This document shows, piece by piece, positions 33,201 through 45,027 of a DNA stretch of 64,000 nucleotides; position 1 is the stretch's first letter, and each line of letters begins with the position of its first letter. The translations under genes were made by a program, and so were the position numbers. A model generated the notes under the pieces. That model worked only from the letters and a program-made list of their open reading frames with translations, was not told where the DNA came from and ran no database searches. The DNA is from Plantago ovata (Eukaryota; Streptophyta; Magnoliopsida; Lamiales; Plantaginaceae). The stretch is from NCBI GenBank assembly GCA_028274465.1, contig CM051458.1, forward strand, positions 57,401,253 through 57,465,252, in the 5' to 3' direction.

Positions 33201-34692
33201 CATGATTTACCTGCTGAGAGTCAGCAAGCTCATGTAGTACAATTCCATTCCATGAGGAGCTTGAGTAGCATCCTCCATTTGTTCTCCTGAAATAAATTAA
33301 AATTAGACACAAGTACTAGCTGTCAAACTTAGTTTTTTATACCAAAATTATTAACTACCTGCTGAGCAGGTGTTGGTTCTGGGGCAGAGGCTTCAGCAAC
33401 CTCTGACTTGTATCTTGAGAAGTCTGTAGAGAAAGAATAATTTTAGCAAAAGAACAATTTTCAGAATTTGAAGTTTTACTGATGGTTGAATTAACTACCT
33501 GCTGAGGAAGGACAGGTTGTGGCTCAGTCCTTTCAGCATTAACAGTTTCTTCAGCTTCTTGGACTGTTTCTTCAGCAGACTTCTGATTTGCTCTAACTGA
33601 GAAAGCTGTGCGGTTTCAGCAATCTCCCTTGTCTCTGAATTGACAAGTGAGCAAGAAGCCTTGACCTTTAAGCTCACTGCTTGTCATGAAGAGATCAATT
33701 GACTTGTTGGATGATTCTTCAATCTCCAACTCCATTTGTTTGCTTAATCTTCCAGTACAAGCTGGACTTTGTCAATTGAAGTCTTGGGTGAACTTCGGCC
33801 AGTATTCTCAGCATCAAGATGCGTCTTTGAAAGCTCTTGAGTTTCAGCATCACTTCAGGAACAGGAACCATTGCTATCTCATCAGCAACTGGTCCATCAG
33901 CAAGCTGGGTTTCAGCAACTTGATGAGTTGCTTGTTCAGCAACCATCTGTTCAGCAGCATCAGCAAGTGCCGCTCTTTGCAGATCAGCAGCAATGTGCTT
34001 ACTGGTTCCATGGTTTGATCATCTAGATTATCTACAATGTAGATATCTGGGACTTGGGCAGGAATTTCATTTCCACTGCCTTGTGGTCTATTCTCAGTAG
34101 AGTTATCAACGTTAAGTTGATTGTTGAAGGCTTCCGCAAACACTTCAACATTGTGATGTATGTTTCAGTATAATTTCAGCAACATCTACTGGCAAATGCG
34201 TTTCAGCATTTGTCTGGGAATTGACTGAGGAGTCTTGGACATTGGGACTGACTGAGAAGCCAGTGTCTTCTTTCTTTTGTACTGTCCGTTCCTCTTAGGT
34301 ACGGGATTTGCTGATGACGCTGCAGTCTGAGTGTCATCATCAGCTTTCCTCTTTTTTCTTTTAGATTTCTCCAGTTTCCCAGAGTCATCTATTGTTGCTT
34401 TTCAGCAACGCTGTTGTACACGTACCTGTTGATTTCTACAGCAGTTTCATTTGTGTTACCACCACCAACAGCAGTTTCATCTCTAAGTTGCTGAGTGGTA
34501 ACATCTGCAGCTGTGTATACTTTCTTGCTGGCTTGTGCTGACAACAATTGCAGTTGTTGTCTTCTTGGGTTTCTTACCAGCAATCTTAGGTACATTCTGC
34601 TTGTAGAAAGATTTTCCCCCATTGCACACAGATTTCTTGATTGGCAATGGGTTTCTTAGCTGAATCCTAAAATGTTCAAGGATATAGCAATC
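30295..34692 (-). pseudogene. Sirevirus 3' accessory ORF, copy ii
   Basis: Homologous to copy i along its length but on the minus strand. The C-terminal domain is at 30295-30908 (IPYEYFYLTAQDQEEDLLWLRK, then LLENYEKDCVEFTALAEKSV). Basic and helical parts follow up to about 32060, an acidic tract at about 32600-32690 (DDEEEEEDENIPTDPSDDEG), the SNWQRYRRMDFSDLH block at about 32960-33030, three introns at 33137-33498, then Ala/Glu/Gln-rich repeats. The N-terminal part runs into the N gap at 34697. Several frameshifts break it (for example near 30640, 31440, 32150 and 33670). The junction FKSASPAEQA, uninterrupted here, confirms the pre-insertion state of copy i. Function unknown; nuclear location is a guess from its charge pattern. 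Confidence 0.65.
33137..33498 (-). other. three short introns in the copy ii accessory ORF
   Basis: Minus-strand introns lie at 33424-33498 (75 nt, no in-frame stop), 33287-33358 (72 nt, in-frame TAA) and 33137-33210 (74 nt, in-frame TAA). All follow CAGCAG, start GTAGTT or GTAAAT and end TACAG or TTTCAG. Positions match the copy i introns. Confidence 0.6.
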
Positions 34693-34696
34693 TTGA

Positions 34697-34796
34697 NNNN
34701 NNNNNNNNNNNNNNNNNNNNNNNNNNNNNNNNNNNNNNNNNNNNNNNNNNNNNNNNNNNNNNNNNNNNNNNNNNNNNNNNNNNNNNNNNNNNNNNN
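34697..34796. other. assembly gap, 100 N
   Basis: Exactly 100 N, so the true size is unknown. The missing left end of the CACTA element and the 5' part of Sirevirus copy ii should lie here or nearby. Confidence 0.95.
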
Positions 34797-37700
34797 AGAA
34801 ATAACGACGGAATTTGCTTCCGTCGTATAATTTTCGACGGATTTTTTTGACTGACCAGTTTGATTACGTCGTAGAAATTGCGACGAAATTGCATCCATCG
34901 TAAAATATGACAGATTTGCCAACGGAAATTACAATTCTGGTATTTTTTTTATTTCTAGCATTTAAAATTATTTCCACAGCATTTTCATTATAATCACAGG
35001 CAAATGCTATATGGTGATTCAAAAAACTCAAATTATTAAATATTAAATAACAATCTAATTAATGGATCTATCCCCAATATTGAAGTTGATTAACATTTCA
35101 AAACGTCATAGTCATCTTCATCAAAAAAAAAAAAAAAAGAAAAAAAAGAAAAAAAAGTCATAGCATCACATAAATTTATCCAAAATCTCACCGGGTCACG
35201 GATCCAATACGAAATAAGACATTTCATGTTTTTCACTAACTTCGTCTGGCCTATCCTTCCCTTTGATCAAACCATCTTCCACCTATGGACCATGCTCTTT
35301 ACAAAGTTTCACCCTTGAGCATGACCGCCTGCACTTTTTTTTCTGTTTTCTTGGTTCTCTGTCCTTGGTACTGATCTACATAAATTTTAAAAAAAATTTT
35401 TGAGTATCCTAGCAGTTAACATTGAGTTGGAAATATAAATCTTAATTGATATGCCGACTTTATCCTATAATACTTCAAATCAAAGAACATCATTCACATG
35501 CAATTGACCAAGAACAGTTGAATATACAAATCCACTTTACAAGAGTTTATAAGGCCTCTGTGCAGGTTTTCTGGTGTGATTAATTATTATATGATTACAA
35601 GTAACAAGACTTTTGAATATGACGTCCATCTAATTACTAAAAATCACTTAATTAATTAATAATTGTTCAAGTTGGAAAAGATCAATTCTACACAGATATA
35701 TAAACAACAAGCACACATGACAAAATATGTAGTTGTAGAGTATATAAAAAAAATTACAGTGTGTATATGTGTATATATATACCTTAAACTCAGCAAACAA
35801 CTGATCTTTGTGAGCAGCAGGGATCTTTCCCCAAGTTATCGATCCAACTTCTAATTTTGAGCGCACTATATTCCCAGTTGTGCGAGAGACCGCCATTGAT
35901 GGACTCAAACTAAATCATAAACAATTGCAACCAAGAACATTAAGTTAGATGACCGAATAATTGAAGACAAAAAAATGCAGGGTTACAATAGTCAACATAC
36001 GCATTCTCTCCTACTAGTAAAGAAAAGGACGAATGCCCATGAACTCTTCAGCCTCCCAACACGTTTCAACTTTACCTACAAAATAAATTAATAGTTTACT
36101 ACTAGATGATCAACTTTACTACTACTGGTTTCATCACTACTAGATGATCAAGTTTCAGCAAGTACATAACTCACGTGAACATAATAGCTTATAACAAGGA
36201 TTATTTAATTCAATCAAGGATCATAAATGAACTAATTATAACGCATAAGTGCTTACGGCTTCGAGCAGAAGCAATAGTTACCTTAAATCTGAATAACAAC
36301 AACAGAATTGGACCGAAAAGCACACCACGTAACAAAACTCCCCTACACACATAGACAATTGACACAGAGAGAGACTGAGAGAATGAAAATCCCCAAATGT
36401 TAACAAAAAGACACAGTATAAACAGATCATCAAATTCAAATTTTACCGTCTCGTCAAATCGTTAAAACACTAGTATTGAAAAGAAACAACATAGAGTGTT
36501 GGCGAAAAGACAGAATAAACAGATTATCAAATTCTACTTTCGACAAATTATTCATTCAGGAGGTAAAACATCTCTACTCCGAAAAAAAGAAGAAGAAAAA
36601 CACAATGAATTGAATTCATGAACCCTAAGATGATCAAAAACTACCACATCCATACCCAATTAAATCTGTTCTCACCCTATCTCCTAGATCGGAGCTGGGC
36701 GGCGATAGGCAGTCCACTGGTGGTCGTCAGTTGTTGTGGGAGGACGAAGTGGTGGCACGAGTTGGAAGTGGTGGTGCGCTGGTCGACTTGTGGAATGGAG
36801 GCGTTGGTCGACTGGTGGAAGTGGTGGCGGTGCAGAGGCGGTCGTGACTCGTGATGGGTGAGAGTGGTGGTGACATAAGAGGCGATGGGTATTGTGGGAC
36901 AGAGATGAGGTGATCGATGATGGGTGAGAGAAGAGAAGAGGCGATGAGTTGAGAGTGTTGTCAGTTGTGTTTCAGATCTAGGGTTAGGGACTTGGGGAAA
37001 TTGGGAAAGGGATGAAACTGGGAAAGTGGCGATGAGTGTGGAGAGACGAGTGTTGTGCTTTAGATCTAGGGCTTGGGGACTTGGGGAAATTGGGAATAAA
37101 ATTTTGATCAATAGGCCGGAACTTTCCATCCTTTAATTAATTAGTCCCCCAATAAAATTTCACTTAAAATTTTAATTTATACTTTATACTATTATTATCT
37201 TATTAATTATTCAAAACTATTCAACATACACTTATTAGGAGTAAATTCAAAATAGGGCCTGAATGCAATCGTAGATAAGAAAAATTGAGATACAATTAAT
37301 AAGTTAAGATAGACACTAACCATATTATATATAGATACTTATTTGATTATTCGTGATTAAAGGACCGTACCATCAAAGTACCCCTACATCACATGTGGTT
37401 TTCTATTCCTTGCGAACGTTCTTTATGTTTGTTTTCGTTGACATATACACATACACTAGTAGTAGTTCTCACTAGCTTAAGTCATATATATAATATTCTT
37501 GTGAATAGATTTAAAGAGAACACTATATCTCATGTTAGTGCCATCGTTAGTCATTGACAAATGAAAATGATGTACTTAAAGTAGTGTGTTGAGTACAATT
37601 GTAGATCGACTAAGAGGATTAAGAGGCAATAGATGAGTTATTTGAATAAATACTAAACCATATTATAGACTTATTCTAGTATTCGAGAATGAAAAGACCG

Positions 37701-38599
37701 TATCATCATAGTGCCCCGTCTACATCACATGTGGTTTGCTATTTATCGCGAAAGTTCTTTATGTGTATTAATATTGTATGATATATAAAAATTGTCTATA
37801 AGTTTATCTTGACCTTAATTTATTTGTTGCTTAATACATAATAATAATACATATTATGGATAACACTATTATAAGGTAGTGTTTATGCGAGTGAGTTATC
37901 TAATAAATTAGACTTATATTAAATTTATTATATAAACATTTTATATATTAGAATAATTCCTAATTAGATTAATACTAATTTATTATAAAAGTATTATATT
38001 TTAAAAATAATACTAACTAATTTTAATTGAATTTAATTAATTAATATAGGGGTTTAGGGTTTAGGGCTAATGGTTTAGGGTTTTAGGGTCAATTTTGTAA
38101 AAGTTTGGGCCTGCCAAAGCTCAATAAGCAGGGCCAATGTTTCCGACGGAATTTATGACGAAATTCATATCAAAAAATCGGACCAAAACCGGTTTAAAAC
38201 CAATTCCGTTGTAGTTTCCGCCGCAAAATTACGACGGAAACGATTTCCGTCATACCTTTTTAACCAAACCGGTTACAACACGGTTCCGTAAAAAATTCCG
38301 TCGCTAAATTACGACGGACTATAATTCCGTCGTACTTTATTTTCTTTATTTATTTTTTATTTTCTTATTATACTATCCGTCAACAAATCCGTCAATAAAT
38401 TTCATAGTAAATTTTTTCGACGGAGTTTACGACGTTACAATTTCGTCGGAATATACTACGATGGAATGTATGATGGAAAGAGCGCGAGGTCAACTTCTGT
38501 TGGTTTTCCGTCGAAATTTCCGTCGTAAATATGTTTTTTACGACGGAATGAAATTCCGTCGTAAATTGTTCGTCGTTTTTGGGTTGTTTTCTTGTAGTG
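34797..38599. mobile_element. CACTA (En/Spm-type) DNA transposon, left end in gap
   Basis: The right terminus reads CACTACAAGAAAACAACCC inward from 38599, the classic CACTA end. Subterminal repeats of the form TTCCGTCGTAAATT and ACGACGGAA in both orientations fill about 38120-38580 and 34800-34920. About 3.2 kb of AT-rich interior has no intact transposase. A telomere-like run of GGTTTAGGG units sits at about 38047-38090. The element is inserted in a Sirevirus LTR; the right flank begins ACT, consistent with a 3-bp duplication that cannot be checked because of the gap. Confidence 0.87.
35785..35900 (-). pseudogene. candidate exon of a CACTA-encoded protein
   Basis: A minus-strand segment starting MAVSRTTGNIVRSKLEVG and ending KDQLFAEFK runs into a good donor, AAG|GTATATATATAC. 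The VPAAHKDQL-like pattern resembles part of the plant En/Spm-associated protein family (Transposase_24-like), but the match is short. No other exon can be assigned. A GC-rich patch at about 36690-36860 may be a first exon or promoter. Low confidence. Confidence 0.3.
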
Positions 38600-39810
38600 A
38601 CTTCAGCAACAACATTGCATAAGTGAAAATCTTAAAGACAGAGTAGGTTGTGCTTGCTGAAACTGAGACTGACCACTTGCTGATGGAACATATGTGACCT
38701 CTTGCTGAAAGTACTTGTATTTGCGCTCCAATGTTACTGTTTGAATTCTATTCAAATAAGCATTAAATGCAAAGCTCGCACGCGAAGGACATGAAGACTA
38801 GAAGACAAACAAGGACGCTGCTGAAAGTACAAAAGCAAGATAGTGACATCTTAAGGATCAAAAGCCTTGGAATTTAAAATTCAAACGGCTCCTTATTTTC
38901 ACTATAAATAGAGGTCATCCAGCAAAGAGTTGAAGTGTGTCAACAACGTGATCATACTCTCACTTGTGCTTAAACTCACTTACCTTCAAACTCTTAGTGC
39001 CATTGATCCGTTCCAAGACTTAAAGCTTGAAAAAGCTAGTTGTGAAGAAGTAGAACTTACACGGCTAAGAAATTAGTTAAGTGTTCTTTCTTTCTTTCGA
39101 CCAAGAACAAGTCTTGACACCAGAAACAATCAAACTTGTTTACTGCAAAGTATTCAAAGTTTTGATTCTTAGATTACTTGTTGTAACTGAATAAGTTATA
39201 ATTAAGTTATCTCATCCCAAACATCTCTAACTGAAAATACACCCTTTCAGGCGTGATATTCAGGGGGAACTTAATCGAGCATAGTTTTGCTGATTAAACG
39301 TACCAAGTTTAGTGGAGAACAAGGTTGCGTTCTCTAGATTAGGTTGGAGACGAAGAAAGTGTGCTTTGGTTTTTGTTTGAATCGCTCTAGATAGGTGTTG
39401 TAAGGAACCTTAATCTTATCTTAGTGGATTCAGTCCTAGAAAGGACAAAGTGATTAGTTGAGAGATTACGCCACTCTCAGATACCACTATAAAAGTGTTT
39501 GTGTGATTTACTTACTGTATTTAGTTTTCAGGAAATCATATCTGTACACAGTCACTCACATCACTTGCTGAAACCTTTATTTGCTGAAAGAAGCACTTAT
39601 TGTATCAAAGACTTCCGCTCTCTGATTTTAAGTATCAGCAAACACAGTTACTGCAAAGTAACTTGCGTTTGCTGAGAAAGTTAAGTATCAGCAAACTCAT
39701 TACTGAAAAGTAATAAGCACTTGCTGAGAAAGTTTTAAACGACGAAAATTTGAAAAGACTATTCACCCCCCCCCCCTCTAGTCTTTTCTTGTTGTTTAAA
39801 GGGACCAACA
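38600..39810 (+). mobile_element. Sirevirus LTR, 5' part displaced by CACTA
   Basis: It ends GGGACCAACA at 39810 and has the C-tract hairpin at 39753-39787. Its start is cut off by the CACTA insertion. It is followed by AATAC (39811-39815), the reverse complement of GTATT at 56176-56180. In its overlap with 54998-56175 it is nearly identical, and closer to it than to the LTR at 28360. These two are therefore likely the LTR pair of one element. Confidence 0.85.
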
Positions 39811-39815
39811 AATAC

Positions 39816-42800
39816 CAGTACCTACTGCAATGTCAGCAAGCCTTCTTTCTTCTTCTCTTTGTTTTCTTCTTCTTGACTTAGCATTTTCTTGATCCTTTGC
39901 TAAGGATCTGGAGTCAGAAGAGAAGTGCTTAGATTGTCCAGAAGGAGTCAAAGCAGTGATAGGCTTGATATTGAGCACTTTTATCAAAGGCCACTCATCA
40001 TCATCATCATTGTCAGTTTCGTACATGATGTGAGTTTCTCCACAAGTTTCAGAAGTGTCAGCAGCAGTTCTCATCTTCTTTGTTGCAGGTGCTGAGCTTC
40101 TTTCAATTTCAGACTCAGATCTTTTCTGAGATCTGGTTGATACTTTTTCAGCATCAAGTGGAGGATTTGTCAACTTTAGCACATGGGGAGGAGAAGTAGG
40201 AGGTAAGTCCTTTTTACTCTTCTTTGATCTCTTCTGTTTTTCTTCCCCCTTAGACATGGATTTCTTGTCAGCAAAGACTTGGGTAGAAAAGTACTCATTA
40301 CAAAAGTCGGTAAGAGTCTTTAGCCCATTGAAATGCAAGATCAGCTCTTGCTGACCTTTGTTAAGTGTAGACATCGTGTGTCTGACTTCATCCATATCTC
40401 TAGTCAATCTATCAATGATGGCATCTTTTTCTTCAAGGTCCTTTTGTGCCTTTTTGAGTGCATTTTTAGCAACTCTCATTGTTTGGACTGAAGATGCATT
40501 ATTGACATCAGCCTGAGCCAAAGTAAGACTTGTTGTCCTTGTCAGCAGGACCTTCAAAATCTTTTCAATGTTTAGAGGCTCTTCAACAAGTAGTGTTGCA
40601 TCCTCATCAGTGCACTATTTGTGAACTTGTAGTAGTGCATTAATTCTTGGTGTCACACTGTCCACATCTGGAAATGGTACAAGTGAGGGAGAAACTAAAT
40701 GAGCCTTTAATTCAGTGGCGAACTGATCTTCAACATGGGCAGTTTCATGCGTTTCATGGTCATCGTCTGAAGATTCAGTGTGATGGAGTGCATCAGGAGT
40801 TTCAGCATGATCCACTACATTAGTTTCAGTAGGGTCAGGTAGTTTGTCATCAATCTTATCTCCAGCAGTGTCTCCATCATAATCAGAGAAGCCAGAGGAA
40901 CTGTCAGCATCATCTTCTATGCATGCTATCTTTTTTCTGTCAGCCACTTCTTGTTGTTGGTCTGGGTGAGTGGTTGCTGAATGCAACACTTGTGACTCAT
41001 CACATGTGCTTGATTAGGCTTATCTTGAGTCTTAGTTAACTCTCCACCAGCACCGGGACTAGGACCTTGGGTATCATCACTGTCGTCCTTTTAGTCCTTA
41101 GAATCATCAGGATCATTCTCAACACTGGAGTCCTCATCCTTTTCTTTTCTTCATCATTTCCCTCATCATCAGTAAGGATGACTATAGGAATAGATTTGTA
41201 CAAAGCTGTACTAGTCACTTCCTTTTCTTCAGTGATTACTTCTGCATCAGCTACTGCAGGAACGAAGTTGTTCTTCAGAAGTTCAGCTTGGTCATTGAGA
41301 CTAGCTTCTTTGAACTTTTTCTTGAGCATCTTGTTGACGGTATCAAGTAGTTTGCTATCCATTTGCTCAGCAAACGTAACATGATCCATTGGCATCACTG
41401 AATAAATAAAAGCTTCCAGATTAAGCAATGATTGCTTCTTTTTGTCATTGATGAGAAGAGGGAAAAGTTCAGCAAAGTCCATTGATCTGTACTTTTTCCA
41501 GGTGCTGACAGATTTCACAACCTTGGACAAAGTAGTCTTTTTGAACTGCTTGTACATGTATGCTGAACTTTTTTGAGGAGAAAGGATCTCTAGATCAGGT
41601 AGAGAGGTTTCCAAATGAGCCTGTAAGAGATCATGTTTATCATTAGCACAGGTTTGCAAATTGATTATTGAAATAGAGTCTTTTATTGATAAATGAGCTA
41701 CCTGCTGAGAAGAAGCAGGCTCATTTTGCACAATTGGTTGTGCTGTTTCTCTAATCAGTTCTTTAGGACCTTGAGTAGCATCCTGATTTGCAAGTTCCTG
41801 TAATAATACCACATGAAATACAAGTACTAAGTTATGAAACTTAGTTAATTTATCAAAAACAAGTTCTAACTACTGAACAAGAGGAATAGGTTCTGATACA
41901 GAAGCTTCAGCATGCTTCTTGCTTGAATCTGTCTCTTGAGAAGTCTGAAAAGAATTTGAGTTAGCTAAAGATAACAAATCAAAAGATAATGACAGAGAGA
42001 TTATTTGAATCAACTCTCCGCTGAGGTCAGCAGTAGTAGATTCGATCCTTGCTGAAGTATCAGCTTCTTCATCATTTCTTTGGATCTCTTCCTTAGCAGA
42101 CTTCATAGTTTTCTCTAGTTGAGATGCTTGTTCTGCATTCTCCTTTGTTTCAGAGGAAACAAGTTGAGCAGAAGAACTTTGACCGTTTTAGCTCTTTTTC
42201 GATCATGAACAATGGCACAGAGACATCTGATCTCTCTTGCACTTCTTGATCCATATCTACTTGTAGATATTTGAGTACATCTTGTACTCTTTGGTCAGAA
42301 TCTATGAAGGCCGCCTCATTCATTTCATCCTCAGCAGCTTTGTGTGCGTCGTCGGATGGTCCTTCTAGATGAGTGTCAGCAAGCACACTCTCTTTCTCAG
42401 TTGACGTTTCAGCAACATCTTTTTCAAGATTGGTTGCTTTTTCAGCATCAGTCAACTTTTCTTTTGTTGTTGCTTCAGCAACCTTTAACAAGTCTGCTCC
42501 CACATCACTTTGTGGAGCCATTGTTGTCTCATAAAGAGGAGGGACTTGTAATTCCTTAGTGTTTGCTGACTCATTATCATCTTTGTCTTCAGCAGGGTTT
42601 GCATTTCCACTGCTTGGAAGAGCTTTTTCAGCTGCATCACCAGATTGCCTTTGTCTTGCCCTTTTAGTAAGCATTTGGTCCTCTGGTGTGTCAGGAATTT
42701 CTTCAGAACATGAGTGATTGTCTACTGACGGGACTGGGGCTACTTGCTTTCTAGAAGTTTTCATGGTTCTCTTAGCCTTAGTCTTTCCCATTTTAACAGC

Positions 42801-44080
42801 TGCAGCTAAGACATCAGTTGTTTGATCAACAACATTTTCAGCTGTGACTGGTGCTGCATTTTCAGCAGTCTTGCTTGTAACTCTGCGAGTAGTCGTAGTA
42901 GGGACTGAAGAAGAGGTATCAATCTCCTTCTTCTTCTCAGTAGCCTCATCTTGATGAGTTGGACTCTTCACTGAAGAAGTTGCTTTCTCAGGAACCTTCT
43001 TTTTCTTGGAGGTCTTACTAACATCAGCAGGGGTTGTTGTGTCAGCAAGAGGAGCTTTTGTAGAGGTTTTCCTCTGTCTTGAGCCAAATCCTGAGTGTGC
43101 TGGTGCAGGAATAGCTTGAGCTTTCTTAGCTTTCAGTTCAGTGGTATGCTTTCCCAGCATCCACACAGATTTTATAGGGAGATTTTCCGTAAGGACGAAA
43201 TCCATCTTCTGTAAGAGGTAGCACAACCTTAGTCCATAAGAGACATTCTCAGTTGGGCTTACCAGATTATCCTCAACTGAAAACTTAAATTTTTCAGCAT
43301 TTTCCACAAGTTTGTTAAAAATGAACTTAGCCCAATTCAGCTCAGTTTTAACATTGTTGAGGATAATTCTCAGTAAGGGCCATCTTTTCAGCCCTATTTG
43401 GTTTATTCCACCAACTTGAGAGTCTACTACTCTAATTAGAAAGAGGCACACTAATTTGAGTGATTCAATTAGGTGTTTTCTTTTGACATCCACTCTGCTG
43501 AACTTTGCAGGTGCCTCTACCCCATTGATTGGTTCAGGATTTCTAACTTCAGCATAGAAGTTAGCAAGGGACTCTGTATCGTCAGTCACCTCTCAAATTA
43601 TCCGGTGACTGGAAGCTCAAAGTGAGCTGCAATGTCATTCCATCTCAAGACGAATTGCTTTGACTGAACACTAGTGGTAATCACTTTTTCAGTGACACCA
43701 TTTGTAGTGATAGTGTTTACAACTGCATTGTTGTAAAACTAAAGCACGTCGGTGCTCAATCAAGTGGGTGTGGCACTGATGAATTTCATCAGTCCATTTG
43801 TTTCCAATAAGTCCACCGCTTCTTGTACGGCGTCTCCTTCTTCCGAGAGAACATTCATATGCTCTCTTAGGGCAGAAGCAACCCATTGCATCTTACCTTT
43901 ACACTTTTCAGTGACTAGATAAGTTCCATCCATGAGCGATTGTGAAAGTCTGTTGTTCACAATTGTGGGTGCTTGCTGTGTTGTAACAGGTGCAGAAGAG
44001 GAGCTTTTCAACTTTTGGGACTTGGAGGTTTTTGGGTCTTTTGGGGCAGAGCTAGATGATCTTTTGGGAGCCATCTTCAC
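39816..44080 (-). pseudogene. Sirevirus 3' accessory ORF, copy iii (N-terminal and central parts)
   Basis: This copy retains the N-terminus: the ATG at about 44074 starts MAPKRSSSSAPKDPKTSKS, a basic serine-rich leader. A globular block follows with FYNNAVV-like, RWNDIAAHFELP and RWPLLRIILNNVKTELNWAKF motifs (about 43300-43660). From memory this recalls the putative plant transposon protein domain. Then come Ala/Glu/Lys-rich repeats (42150-43140), introns, the STWKKYRSMDFAELF block (about 41470-41510), an acidic tract and a basic region ending at VGTGI. At 39815 it is cut by an inserted Sirevirus whose other flank is at 56176. Frame breaks occur near 43590, 43750, 42150, 41080 and 40610. It lies 3' of the pol at 45028-50117 on the same strand, which shows the gene order pol then accessory ORF. 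Confidence 0.67.
41621..41701 (-). other. intron in the copy iii accessory ORF (81 nt)
   Basis: On the minus strand the donor follows CTTCTCAGCAG and starts GTAGCT; the acceptor is CTCTTACAG followed by GCTCATTTG. It is a multiple of three with no in-frame stop. It corresponds to the third intron of copies i and ii. The first intron's donor appears mutated in this copy (about 42015). Confidence 0.55.
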
Positions 44081-44250
44081 TTATATATATAGGGATAAGT
44101 AAATCAGAACAGTAAACTTATGCAAAAGCAAGTTTTGACCGGAGAGTTGCAGAAGAACTCAGAGGTTTGTTTGTGCTTGAAATGGCAAAGTTTTTGTCGG
44201 AGTCTATAAAAGTTTTTGTCTTATGAACAGACTCCTCTTTATATAGTACT
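44081..44250 (-). promoter_or_regulatory. probable own promoter and 5' UTR of the accessory ORF
   Basis: On the minus strand a consensus TATA box, ACTATATAAAGAGG (44234-44247), lies about 165 nt upstream of the ATG. It is followed by a C/T- and A-rich leader without upstream ATG-rich clutter. The distance fits a plant transcription start near 44210 and a 130-nt leader. Inferred from sequence only. Confidence 0.5.
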
Positions 44251-44638
44251 CTGTTGTTTGAGAGTCTTAATTGATTTAAGATCTCAGCAAGGTAAAAACA
44301 GAGATATAGTTGTTTGGAAGGTGCACGCGTAATAAATGCATAGTGGCCCACTAGCGAGTAACTGTCAGATCGTGTCAATTCTCACAAAATGTACCGTTGG
44401 ATAAGCATCTTTCTTTAAATCAACGAACCAGATTAACTAATAAGCACTCAATGCCTTTTTAGTTTATTTGTGCCAAAAACATCACAATAATTACTTCTTT
44501 TTAATCAAGGGATCATAACATCAATCAAAGAATTTATCAAAATGTATCCAAAATGCTTTTGATCTTTGTGTTTGCTGAAATTCCCCCTTAATTAGTTATC
44601 TCTTTTTCTTTTGATAACATTTGTATTTCTGAGTTCCT
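44251..44638 (-). other. non-coding spacer between pol and accessory ORF
   Basis: AT-rich, no credible ORF. It includes a polypurine-like motif on the minus strand, TTAAGGGGGAATTTCAG (44576-44592), similar to the true tract at 57090-57104. Extra polypurine tracts are known from Sireviruses. Confidence 0.5.
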
Positions 44639-44999
44639 GTCTCAACAAATACATCTTTTGATTGAGATAATATAGTTTAGTTATGTGAGTATGCATTTAC
44701 TTTGCTGAGTTCCCGTCTCAGTTCCTTTCAAGATTCTCTGAATGTCTGTTTCAGAAATCTTTGATTCCTTTTTAATACTGAGTGCCCGTTTCAGTATTTA
44801 AGCAAACAAGTTTCCTTAACAAATATTAGTTTGCAAAATTCCCTTTGTTTACTGAATGCCTGTTTCAGCAAAATTTAGTAATCCTCTGAACCTTTTAATA
44901 AAAACCAGAATTATATCTCGTGCTGAATTACTATTTATTGGGGGTCTACTACAAGTTTTATATCATGCAGATTTATCCCTTGCTGAATGCCCGTTTCAG
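44639..44999 (-). repeat. array of six stem-loops between pol and accessory ORF
   Basis: Six 17-bp inverted repeats of consensus CTGAR-TKCCYGT-YTCAG (plus-strand reading) lie at 44639, 44705, 44738, 44778, 44852 and 44983. Stems vary between CTGAA/TTCAG and CTGAG/CTCAG, and the loop is well conserved. Some stems extend outward, as AATACTGA...TCAGTATT at 44774-44798 and TTGCTGAA...TTCAGCAA at 44980-45002. Spacing is roughly 33-131 bp. Confidence 0.7.
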
Positions 45000-45027
45000 C
45001 AACCTTGTAGTATGTTTCCAAGATATA

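Noticed and set aside
36618-37129. Possible host gene with Trp/Gly-rich or Pro/Ser-rich protein
   Set aside because: Both strands are open only because the patch is GC-rich and repetitive. It lies inside the CACTA element and has no conserved motif.
39766-39777. Poly-C run as the polypurine tract of a minus-strand element
   Set aside because: It lies inside the LTR about 30 bp from the GGGACCAACA end. The true tract is AAAAAGGGGGAAATT next to the TGTTAG start.
44639-44999. CRISPR-like array of short repeats
   Set aside because: The units are stem-loops with uneven spacing in a plant retrotransposon, spacers are not of constant size and no cas gene exists.
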